Of a stretch of 20,921 nt of DNA, positions 1 to 6,511 are shown piece after piece. The notes beneath the pieces were generated by a model that was not told the origin of the DNA, did not search any database, and saw nothing but the letters and a program-made list of their open reading frames with translations. Origin of the DNA: JAUVZF01 sp035529015 (GTDB taxonomy: Bacteria; Planctomycetota; Phycisphaerae; FEN-1346); the NCBI GenBank assembly GCA_035529015.1, contig DATKXP010000329.1:1-20921 (forward strand). The letters are read 5' to 3'. The position numbers and the translations under genes are program-made. The stretch's first letter is position 1, and each line of letters begins with the position of its first letter.

Positions 1-19
1 AATGTTAAGATAGGCAAGG

Positions 20-60
20 CAAAAAGCGCTCCGTTTTGATCGGTTTCTGATCGCTTTTTG
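20..60. terminator. Possible bidirectional terminator hairpin
   Basis: A 9-base arm CAAAAAGCG at 20-28 pairs perfectly with CGCTTTTTG at 52-60. The outer part of the stem gives a run of five T on either strand, which could end transcription from both sides. The 23-base loop is long for an intrinsic terminator, so the call is tentative. No gene to its left is visible. Confidence 0.3.
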
Positions 61-160
61 CTCAAACTTGGTCCGTTCTTCGTCCTTTTTACCCCTTTTT
101 TAACCTACGTGGAGCGGGGTCAATAGGTGCTAAAGTATACAAAAGGCGGGGGCGGACGAG

Positions 161-190
161 GCTGGAGGCCGGAGACTGGAGGCTGGAGGC
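161..190. repeat. Short GGAGGCTGGAGGC direct repeat
   Basis: Units of GGAGGCTGGAGGC and GGAGGCCGGAGACT alternate over about 30 bases. The repeat is simple, imperfect and non-coding. No function is evident. Confidence 0.4.
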
Positions 191-198
191 ACCCGAGA

Positions 199-216
199 TT
201 GTTAGAACTCTAACAA
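199..216. promoter_or_regulatory. Operator-like palindrome, copy 1
   Basis: The 18-base TTGTTAGAACTCTAACAA has perfect 8-base inverted arms around a central AC. The identical sequence occurs again at 390-407 and a degenerate copy at 429-446. Repeated perfect palindromes in a gene-free stretch suggest a dimeric DNA-binding regulator. The regulator and the target gene are not visible; a leftward gene beyond the edge would be the natural target. Confidence 0.45.
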
Positions 217-389
217 AACCCGAAGGCGAAAAACGGCCTTGGCGCTATCACAAACACCGATTTCGGCCAAAGGGCCGCGCAGGACGGGATTTGAGGTATG
301 GCCCGAATGGGATATGACGGGGCAAAATCGGGCGATTTGTGTAAGGTCTTGTCTCACAAGCAGTTACGTCTCGCGACACGCGAGGAAAG

Positions 390-407
390 TTGTTAGAACT
401 CTAACAA
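390..407. promoter_or_regulatory. Operator-like palindrome, copy 2
   Basis: All 18 bases match the copy at 199-216. The flanking sequences differ, so the conserved unit is the palindrome itself and not a longer duplicated segment. Confidence 0.45.
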
Positions 408-428
408 GTTTCGGGAACGGCCCGAATT

Positions 429-446
429 CAGTTAGAGTTCCAGCAA
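429..446. promoter_or_regulatory. Operator-like palindrome, degenerate copy 3
   Basis: CAGTTAGAGTTCCAGCAA matches the reverse complement of the first two copies at 14 of 18 positions. One arm core, GTTAGAGTTC, is intact and the other is decayed. It starts 39 bases after the start of copy 2. Confidence 0.3.
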
Positions 447-607
447 AATCGGCAGGACCCGACGAGCCACCGCGCACCACGGATCGCATAAGTCGTGCGT
501 TTTCAAGGGGTTACGGCGACTCGCGCGCCGCCGTCAGGAGAGGATGCTGCACGGGGGACTCGAATCAAGGCCTGTGTCACGGGAACTGGGAACTCTCCGG
601 GCGCAGG

Positions 608-1972
608 TTACTTGCCGGCGCCGCCGGCCGGATCGATCACGAGCGGCCGGGATTTCATCTTGAACGGCGCGTCCAACTCGACCGTCACGGTGAACGGGCC
701 TTTGGTGCCGGGGGGCTCTCGCCACGAGAGCGACTGGCTGACGCCCCGTCAGCCGTACGGAACGCGCAACGTATCGCTGTACGAGCCGTCGGCGCTGCAG
801 ATGGTCAGTTGCGTCGGGGGTGGCCGCTCGTCGCGCTTGAGCAAGAGGAGGCGGTCGCCTCGTTCGCTCCTGAAGGTGTGCGTGATGTAGTAGTCGCGCC
901 TCCCCCTCCTGACGGTGAACCGGCTGACGGCCGGCTCGCCGATCCCGAGCGCGGTCTCCTTGCCGGCCTCGACCGCGAAGCGATTCTCGGGAGAAGTGGC
1001 GTAGGCCGGCACGCATGAGTCCGTCCGGAGTTGCCAGGCGACGCCGCTTGGGTCCCGGCGGACGACTTCCCACTCGTGCACCTGGTAGGCGCCGGCCGGC
1101 ACCGCGGCCACGCCGCCCACCGGCCGGCAGAAGAAAAAGCCCTCGTTGCCCCAGACGCTGAACCGGGTCACGCCGTCCGGCACGCGGATGCGGCCCATGG
1201 GTATCGCCGGTGCGGGGGTGAACCTGACCCAGCCGCCGCCCGGCGGCACCTCCATCGCGTACACCTTGCCGCCGGCCTCGATGTGCCGGCCCAGGTAGCG
1301 CTTGTCGGGTTGGATATCCTGCCCCAACTGGATGTCTTCCGCCTTAGGGGCGAGGAAGATGACGTCGGCGAGGCCGGGGCCCATCGCCGCGTCGTTGAAC
1401 CGCCCGTTGCTGTTGTTATCGACGAGCGCACACCAGAGCGTCTCGCCTCCGATGGCGACGGGCCCCTCGTACCACGCCGCAGCGTACACGTAGGCGTCCA
1501 GATGGTCGGTCCAGTTGTGGGAGTAGAGGCGGAGTTGATAACGCGTCGGGCCGCCCTCGCCGGGGAAGCGCACCTCGACCAGGGGGAAACCGGCGCGAAG
1601 CAGTCCCGGGTCGGTCTCCTGGGCCTGGACGACGGTTTCATCGGCGAGGCTGCCGTCGGCGTCGGTGTCCACGTAAAGCCGGTCGTAGACGTTGTCCTTG
1701 CCGGAGCGACAGAGCATCAGCCAGAGATGGCCGGCCGGAACCATGGGCGTCGACCATCTGGCGAATCGCGGCTGCCGGCCCGTCGGGGCGGGCAACGCCA
1801 CGCCCGGCGGGGGGTCCTCCTGCACCGACAGGTGCGCGCTACGCGCCCCCATGACGTTAAAGCCCCTCTCCGTGGGGCTCCGGTACGCCAGCCGCTGGGC
1901 CTCCTGGCCCAACGCCGCCGCGGCGGCCAGGACCGACACCAGGACCCACGCGGTCCACGCTCGACAGACCAT
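608..1972 (-). CDS. Putative exported selenoprotein, paralogue A (in-frame UGA at codon 408)
   Basis: I do not recognise the family. The ATG at 1972 follows a strong AGGAGGGAGGG ribosome site and starts a signal peptide (residues about 1-22, ending ALG). Acidic loops resembling EF-hand or dockerin calcium sites lie at residues 102-110 (DTDADG) and 185-193 (DNNSNG). After Tyr-Gly the frame meets UGA (complement of 749-751). It continues without a shift for 46 codons to TAA at 608-610, giving 454 residues if UGA is read. The continuation (SWREPPGTKGPF) aligns with those of paralogues B and C. A hairpin with UGG loop follows the UGA (715-731). I infer selenocysteine; stop-codon readthrough with another residue is possible. 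A conventional call would end at 749 (407 aa). It is the most divergent of the three and the last in the array. No Cys lies in the extension. Confidence 0.75.
715..731 (-). promoter_or_regulatory. bSECIS-like hairpin after the UGA of paralogue A
   Basis: On the minus strand, 17 bases after the UGA, GCTCTCG pairs perfectly with CGAGAGC around a UGG loop. The position and a G in the small apical loop agree with the known bacterial SECIS pattern. Compared with B and C, the second and third pairs of the stem are changed on both sides so that pairing is kept. That suggests selection on RNA structure within coding sequence. Confidence 0.65.
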
Positions 1973-2006
1973 CAACACACCCTCCCTCCTGAGCCGAAGG
2001 CCCCGT

Positions 2007-2022
2007 CGCCCGTCACCGGGCG
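2007..2022. other. Hairpin between paralogues B and A
   Basis: CGCCCG at 2007-2012 pairs with CGGGCG at 2017-2022 across a 4-base loop. It lies in the 127-base spacer between the stop of B and the start of A. A second 6 bp hairpin (2086-2100) abuts the stop codon of B. Neither is followed by a T run in the direction of transcription, so neither looks like an intrinsic terminator. A and B may be co-transcribed. Confidence 0.3.
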
Positions 2023-2099
2023 CATGCGTTGCAGGGGCGTCGTCGGCCCGGCTTTCTTGAAGAACCTCTGCTGGCCAGGCTCGGAGGCCCGCGACGGGC

Positions 2100-3425
2100 C
2101 TACTTGACCGCGTGCCAGGTTTCGTCGCTCTTGAACTCGAACGGGCCGAGTTCGGGCTTGACGCGGACGCTGAACGTGCCTTTGAAGCCGTCGGGTACTC
2201 GCCACGAGTACGTGCAAGACCCGCCTCACCCATACTCGAACTTGCCGGCGTAGATGACCTTCCTGGCCTCGTCGAGGATCTCGACGGCGGGAGGCGGCAG
2301 CATGGTCTTGTCCTTCATGGCGCCGGGCGAGTACTGCTCGCCGGCTTGGCCGAGCAGCGCGTAGATGATCAGAACGGTCTTGCCGCTCTGCCGCACGTCG
2401 GTCTTGGCCAGGAGCGGCGGGCCGAGTTTGACGGCCAGGGCTTCGTCGGGCCGGATTTCGAACTGCCGGAACTCGCCGCCCGACTGGCGCAGCATCCACG
2501 TCGCGCCCGCGTCGTCCGTCTGCGTCAACGTCAGCGTGACCGGCATATACTTGCCGGCGGGGAGGCGGGCCTTGCCGTCGGCGGTGTTGACCCGCTGGAA
2601 ACCGGCTTCGGACATGGCGATGATGTCGACGCCCGGTCCGCCCATGTCGAGCGTCCCGAACTTCGGTTCGGTCTTCTGGAACTCGATCTCGGAGCCGTCG
2701 GGCGCCACCCGGACGGTGTAATATGTCCCGCCCACCTCGACCATCTTGCACAGCAGCGTCCATTCCCACGCCTTGCCGGTCGGGCTGGGCCGGGCGAACT
2801 GACCGTCCTGATCCAGGTCGATCGCCAGCCCGTCGGCGCTGCCTGAGCTAAGATCGTTTGGATTGTCTTGGATAATGTCGTTGTAGTGGCCGTTGAACGT
2901 GCCGTCGATCACGGCGACGGCGTACGTCTTGCCGCCGAGGGTGGCCTTGCCCGCGGGGCAGCCGGCGGCCCGCAGGGAGAGGACCTGGGCGGGGCCTTTG
3001 GTATTCCGAAAAGTGGCCTCGCACCGGACCTTCACGGTCGCGCCGCCCGAGACGGGCAGGTCGGCGATGGCGTACTTGACCCGGTTGCCCTCCACCTGGC
3101 CGGCGATGGCCGTCTCGTCCGACAGGTCGTTGTCGCCGTCGGTGTCGACGTAGAGCTTGGGCGCGTCGCCCACAAGCGCGGCCATCCAGATCCGCTTGTC
3201 GCCGAAGCTCATCTGGCAGTAGGCCGCGGTCTCGGGCAGTCCGTCGGGCAAGCCTGTGATCTCGTCCGGCTTTCGGGGGTTCATGCCCCTGGCCGGGCTG
3301 TTCATCTGAACCACCGCGTCGTTGCCGGGGCCGGCTTCCTCGTACTTCAGAGGGAACTTGCCCTGGGCCAGCAACGGCGGGCACAGCAGACAAAGCACGG
3401 CGACCGTCAGCCCCACTCTTCGCAT
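2100..3425 (-). CDS. Putative exported selenoprotein, paralogue B (in-frame UGA at codon 400)
   Basis: This is the same unrecognised family as A and C. The ATG at 3425 has GGAGA upstream and starts a clear signal peptide (residues 1-21, ending LLAQG). Acidic calcium-type loops occur at residues 94-102 (DTDGDNDLSD), 174-182 (DGTFNGHYND) and 203-208 (DLDQDG). The frame reads KFEYG, then UGA (complement of 2226-2228), then GGSCTYSWRVP and on for 41 codons to TAG at 2100-2102. That gives 441 residues, the same length as C when UGA is read. The stretch before the UGA (VEILDEARKVIYAGKFEYG) and after it look like parts of one beta-rich domain. If UGA is selenocysteine, the motif is Sec-Gly-Gly-Ser-Cys, a possible selenenylsulfide pair. 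Without readthrough the product is 399 aa with a cut final domain. Confidence 0.8.
2195..2211 (-). promoter_or_regulatory. bSECIS-like hairpin after the UGA of paralogue B
   Basis: On the minus strand, 14 bases after the UGA, GTACTCG pairs perfectly with CGAGTAC around a UGG loop. An additional CGGG/CCCG pairing could close an outer stem. Loop and lower CUCG/CGAG pairs are the same as in A and C. The hairpin encodes the YSWRV segment, so it is under both protein and RNA constraint. Confidence 0.7.
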
Positions 3426-3445
3426 AAGCCGCTCTCCTTAAACGT

Positions 3446-3474
3446 GCGGCATCCGGAGGCCTTCCGGATGCCGC
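3446..3474. other. Strong 12 bp hairpin between paralogues C and B
   Basis: GCGGCATCCGGA at 3446-3457 and TCCGGATGCCGC at 3463-3474 are perfect inverted repeats with a 5-base loop. It fills most of the 54-base spacer between the stop of C and the start of B, just upstream of B's ribosome site. On the minus strand it is followed only by a short GTTTAA, so it is a weak terminator at best. It could set relative expression or stabilise the C message. Confidence 0.5.
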
Positions 3475-3479
3475 TTCTG

Positions 3480-4805
3480 TCACTTGACCTCGTGCCAGGT
3501 CTCCTCGCTCTTGACCTCGAACGGGCCGAGTTCGGCTTGGACGCGGACGCGGAACTTGCCCTTGAAGTTTTCGGGTACTCGCCACGAGTACCGGGGGGGG
3601 CCGCCGGGTCAGCCATAATCGAAGCGGCCGGTGTGGATCACCTTGCCCGCCTCGTCAAGGACCTGGAAGCCGGGTGCGGGGACCTGCTTCGCGTCCTTCA
3701 GGATGCCGCCGGCATAGTCCGCGCCCGCCCGGCCCGTCAGCGACAGGTAGATGGCGACGGTCCGATCGTGCTGGCGGGTCTTCGTGTCGGCGACCAGGGG
3801 CGGCCCCAGTTCGAGCCGACACGTCTCGTCCGGGCGGACCTCGACCAGGTTCGGCTTGTTGCTGTAGCCGCTGCGCCGGATCGTCCACGCGGCGCCCGAC
3901 TCATCGGTCCGGCTCAGGATCACCGTGACGGGGTCGTACCGCCCTGCGGGGAGCCTGGCCTTGCCGTCGGCCGTCCGCAAGTGCACGTACCCGTGGTCCG
4001 AGAAGGCCGCGAACTCGACGTGCGGCACGGGGAATTCGAGGGTCCCGAACTTCGGCTCGGTCTTCTCGAACCGGATGCTCGACCCCTCGGGCGGCACGGT
4101 GACCCGGTAGTACGCGTCGCCGACCCGCACGGCCCGGCACAGCGGCGTCCATTCACAGGACTCGCCTCCGATGCCGAGTTGGTTGAGCCGCCCGTCGCGG
4201 TTGCAGTCGATCGCGATGACGTCGTCGCCGCCGCCCACGGACGGCCCGGTGAACGCGTCGTCGTAGCGTCCGTTGAAGTTGGCGTCGACCAGCGCCACGA
4301 GGTAGGTCTGCCCCGCCAACTCGACTTTGCCCGTGTAGCCGCCTGCCGACCGGAGGGTGAGCGCCCCCGGGGGCTTGCCCGGCTCGGGGAAGTACGCGCT
4401 GAGGCTCGCTTGCACCGGTTGCCCCCCGGCGGTCAGCACGCGAATGACCCCGAACGAGACATCATGCTTGCCGGCCTTGCCGGGTACGGCCTTCTCGTCC
4501 GAGAGGTCGTTGTCGCCGTCGGCGTCGACGTAGAGTTCCCAGGGGCTGCCCGCGACGACCGCCGCCCAGCGCGGCTTCCCGCCGAGGCCGAGGTCGTAGT
4601 AGGCCACGGCGGCCGACGCTGCCGCCGGGACGCCGACGATCTCGCCGGGCTTCTCCGCCTTCGCCGTCGCCGCCCGGGCCGCCAGCCCGAGCGCGGGCAA
4701 GGTGAACGGGTCGACTTCCCGGTACCCAAGCGGGAACGTCCCCTGGGCCAGGAGCGTCGAGCACACGACACACGAGACGGCCGCGGCAAGGATCAGCGCT
4801 CTCAT
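3480..4805 (-). CDS. Putative exported selenoprotein, paralogue C (in-frame UGA at codon 399)
   Basis: This is the first gene of the tandem array. The ATG at 4805 is preceded by GGAGG, and residues 1-21 form a signal peptide ending LLAQG. It shares with B the start QGxFPLxY, an acidic loop at 94-102 (DADGDNDLSD), DANFNGRYDD at 174-183 and CNRDGR near 201. The frame reads GRFDYG, UGA (complement of 3609-3611), PGGPPRYSWRVPENFKG and on for 42 codons to an ordinary UGA stop at 3480-3482. The total is 441 residues. The extension is nearly collinear with that of B (GPFEVKSEETWHEVK against GPFEFKSDETWHAVK). The final UGA has no comparable hairpin in sight and appears to stop translation, which argues for element-dependent decoding of the internal one. 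There is no Cys in the extension. A conventional call would give 398 aa ending at 3609. Confidence 0.8.
3574..3592 (-). promoter_or_regulatory. bSECIS-like hairpin after the UGA of paralogue C
   Basis: On the minus strand, 16 bases after the UGA, GGTACTCG pairs perfectly with CGAGTACC around a UGG loop, an 8 bp stem. The gap between UGA and hairpin is C-rich and differs from B in sequence and length, while the hairpin is retained. That points to constraint on the hairpin itself. Confidence 0.7.
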
Positions 4806-4808
4806 GAC

Positions 4809-5033
4809 TCATCCTCCTTGCACCAGGATGCCAGGACCGGCGCCGAGGGCCGGCTGGCCGCGCGGCCGGATCGCCATCGCGACCGACCGGTCAGACCCCT
4901 CGCGCTCAAGGGCACTGTCCACGCGGCAGACCATCTGTCTGATCGGCGCCGCGGCCGCCGCCCTGCCGTGCGCCACGACGAGCACCTGCCGGACGCCTGC
5001 GGCCAGGGAGTTCCAGGCGAGTTCCGGCAACAC
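4809..5033 (-). CDS. Possible small hypothetical protein, 74 aa
   Basis: A GTG-started frame runs from 5033 to a TGA at 4809-4811, ending three bases before the start codon of paralogue C. Most third codon positions are G or C while second positions are mixed, as expected of real coding sequence in this genome. The protein is Ala- and Arg-rich with no domain I recognise, no signal peptide and no membrane segment. No good ribosome site precedes the GTG, and an in-frame stop lies shortly upstream. It could be a small leader gene coupled to the array, a remnant of a longer gene, or chance. Confidence 0.35.
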   Translation of the reverse strand: MLPELAWNSLAAGVRQVLVVAHGRAAAAAPIRQMVCRVDSALEREGSDRSVAMAIRPRGQPALGAGPGILVQGG

Positions 5034-5222
5034 GATACTTCATTCAGTTTGGTGCCATGCCGCCTGCCCACGTGAACGGCGCCGTGTCCGCCGGCCACGG
5101 CACAGGCCGTACCCGTGCCAGGGTGCGGAAGCATGCCCACTGTCCAAGCGGGACCTGTGTAGACTACCCCGAAATGTCTGCAACCGCAAGGGGGATGGCT
5201 GCCGTTGCGGACCGGGGAGAAC

Positions 5223-5282
5223 ATGCTTTCGCAACGGCGCGAAAGCATGGCACCCGGCAACGGCGCGAAAGCATGGCACCCG
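5223..5282. repeat. 26-base tandem repeat with flanking inverted arm
   Basis: A 26-base unit containing CGGCGCGAAAGCATGGCACC occurs twice head to tail (5231-5256 and 5257-5282) with no mismatch. The preceding ATGCTTTCG (5223-5231) is the inverse of CGAAAGCAT within each unit, so a hairpin can form with either copy. It looks like a mobile or slippage-prone intergenic repeat. Confidence 0.6.
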
Positions 5283-5302
5283 GCTGCCGTTGCAGCGGGA
5301 TC

Positions 5303-5324
5303 GCCGCGGCACGCCGCGGCCTAC
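5303..5324. repeat. 22-base GC-rich repeat, copy 1
   Basis: Two palindromic GCCGCGGC blocks separated by AC and followed by CTAC. An identical 22-base copy lies at 5422-5443. Confidence 0.55.
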
Positions 5325-5385
5325 GACAACGGCGAACGCTGAACAAGGAACGCTCAATGTCCAACGTCGAATGAACGGCAACGGC

Positions 5386-5414
5386 GAGACCCCTCGGCTG
5401 CGCTCGGGGTGACA
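5386..5414. repeat. Intergenic element with CTCGGCTGCGCTCGGGG core
   Basis: The 29-base stretch begins GAGACCCCTCGG and ends CTCGGGGTGACA, with CCCC and GGGG at the two ends of its core. From memory, closely similar elements recur between genes in many environmental bacterial genomes. Only the sequence itself, not its copy number, can be seen here. Confidence 0.4.
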
Positions 5415-5421
5415 GATGGTT

Positions 5422-5443
5422 GCCGCGGCACGCCGCGGCCTAC
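5422..5443. repeat. 22-base GC-rich repeat, copy 2
   Basis: Identical to 5303-5324 over 22 bases, in the same orientation, 119 bases further on. Confidence 0.55.
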
Positions 5444-5485
5444 ATGTCAGGAGCAGGTCCATGACCTGTGGCGGCACGAGGGCGG

Positions 5486-6511
5486 TTACGAGCGTTTGGG
5501 GGAGGGTCGGGGCGAAGGCATCTGGGGGGCGGCGCGGCCGTTGGCGCGGAGGCGTTGGCCGACGAGCATGTGCTGGATCATCGCCTGGGGCCGGTTCTGG
5601 AGCGCACACGCGACGCTGAGGAGTTGGTTCGCCAGGGCGCGGGATTGGGGCGGGCCGTCGGCGATGGCGGTCTTGAGGCGCTCCAGGGTCTGGTCCCAGT
5701 TGCCTTGGGCGGCGGCAAGCAGGGCCAGCCAGACCCGTGCATCGCAGGCGTTGGGTCGGCGTGCGTCGAGGGCGGCGAAGAACCTCTCGGCGTCGTCGAG
5801 TTTGTCCTGTCGGACGGCGGCGATGCCGGCGGCGGTCAGATTCTGGTCGTCGAGGTCAGGGACCCGGGAGGTCGGGGGAAGCGTGACGCGGCGCGGGCCG
5901 GCGACGCAACCGGCGACGCTGATCAGACCCTCGCGGGCGCTGGGTGCCTTGCCAAGGTGCGCCTGGATGAGGGTGGCCCACAACAGGGCGGTCGTGCCTG
6001 TGCCGTTGTGCTCGGCGAGGCTGTGCCAATTCTGCATGGACTCGATGGCTTCGTCGGGGTCGCCCTTCAGGAGCAGGGCCAGGGTGAGCCACTGGCCGGC
6101 GGTCTGTCTGGCGCCGTCCGGCGCGCGGTCGGCGGTCAGGACGCGGCGGAAGTGTTCGGCGGCGTCGTCGGGCTGATGCCGGACGACGGCCGCAATGCCA
6201 AGCGCTATGTCGCGCCAGCCGGGGACGGCCGGGGCGTCGCGACCGGCGGGGGCTCCGTCGGCCGTCCGGACGGCCACGTTGGGTTCCATGGCTATGGCGT
6301 AGGCCAGCGCGAGCATGGTGCGGGCCTGGGGGTCGTCGGGCGCCGCGGCGGTGGCCTGGGTGAGGAAGGGAATGGCGGACATGGGGCTTCCGGCGGCCAG
6401 GGCCTCGACGCCTCGGCGATAGGCTGGGCCGACGCGCGCGGGCTCGGTGCATCCGGCGGCAAGGAGCAGCGCCGCGAGGGCGGCAGGAATGAACGATCGG
6501 GCCGGGGTCAT
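5486..6511 (-). CDS. TPR-like lipoprotein of the secretin cluster
   Basis: A 341-residue protein with a type II signal peptide: a hydrophobic stretch ends in LLLAAGC with the lipidated Cys at 21. The rest is helical and Ala-rich, with several degenerate tetratricopeptide-like pairs, for example around residues 28-75, 100-165 and 225-320 (DDAERFFAALDARRP). Its ATG overlaps the TGA of the secretin gene in ATGA, so the two are translationally coupled. TPR lipoproteins commonly serve as pilotins or scaffolds for outer-membrane secretins, and I infer such a role here. The C-terminus (PSPRPSPKRS) is basic and Pro-rich, probably disordered. The exact TPR count cannot be set by eye. Confidence 0.7.
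   Translation of the reverse strand: MTPARSFIPAALAALLLAAGCTEPARVGPAYRRGVEALAAGSPMSAIPFLTQATAAAPDDPQARTMLALAYAIAMEPNVAVRTADGAPAGRDAPAVPGWRDIALGIAAVVRHQPDDAAEHFRRVLTADRAPDGARQTAGQWLTLALLLKGDPDEAIESMQNWHSLAEHNGTGTTALLWATLIQAHLGKAPSAREGLISVAGCVAGPRRVTLPPTSRVPDLDDQNLTAAGIAAVRQDKLDDAERFFAALDARRPNACDARVWLALLAAAQGNWDQTLERLKTAIADGPPQSRALANQLLSVACALQNRPQAMIQHMLVGQRLRANGRAAPQMPSPRPSPKRS

Larger units (their letters stand above)
1..607. other. Gene-free region at the left edge
   Basis: I find no convincing gene here. The long plus-strand frame starting at 239 runs antisense into gene A and reads as a low-complexity shadow. The first 240 bases are more AT-rich than the rest of the window, with T and A runs, which suits a control region. 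The stretch holds a hairpin (20-60), a purine-rich GGAGGCTGGAGGC-type repeat (161-190) and three copies of a palindrome (199-446). It lies downstream of gene A, and upstream of any minus-strand gene beyond the left edge. Confidence 0.5.
5034..5485. other. Gene-free, repeat-rich spacer
   Basis: No convincing gene on either strand. It holds a 26-base tandem repeat (5231-5282), two copies of a GC-rich 22-base repeat (5303 and 5422), and an element containing CTCGGCTGCGCTCGGGG (5386-5414). It also has a stretch rich in AACGCTGAACAAGGAACGCT-like near-repeats. It separates the secretin cluster from the putative selenoprotein array, and any promoter for the array should lie here or inside the small frame. 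I could not recognise one. Confidence 0.5.

Noticed and set aside
100..140. Leftward promoter with TATACT near 135
   Set aside because: The -10-like hexamer is good but no acceptable -35 box lies at 16-18 bases, and the gene it would serve is outside the window.
239..1018. Plus-strand open frame of 259 codons
   Set aside because: It overlaps gene A antisense, has no ribosome site and no family features, and its composition is typical of a shadow frame in GC-rich DNA.
749..2233. Gene A called as 494 aa from 2233 to the UGA at 749
   Set aside because: The first 87 residues are Arg/Ser-rich antisense-like sequence. The ATG at 1972 has a strong ribosome site and a signal peptide, and the frame continues past the UGA with conserved protein.
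3407..3616. Small frame starting MADPAAPPGTRGEYPKTSR after the UGA of gene C
   Set aside because: It is a shifted reading of the C-terminal extension of gene C. The in-frame reading (YSWRVPENFKG) is the one conserved with A and B.
608..4805. Genome-wide recoding of UGA as an amino acid
   Set aside because: UGA acts as the final stop for several genes here, including gene C, cspA, the acetyltransferase and the ATGA-overlapping genes, without conserved protein after it.
2868..5075. Plus-strand open frame of 735 codons
   Set aside because: It is antisense to genes B and C and repeats the shadow motif LDLERAEFGLDADAE once per paralogue. The minus-strand reading has signal peptides, ribosome sites and conserved domains.
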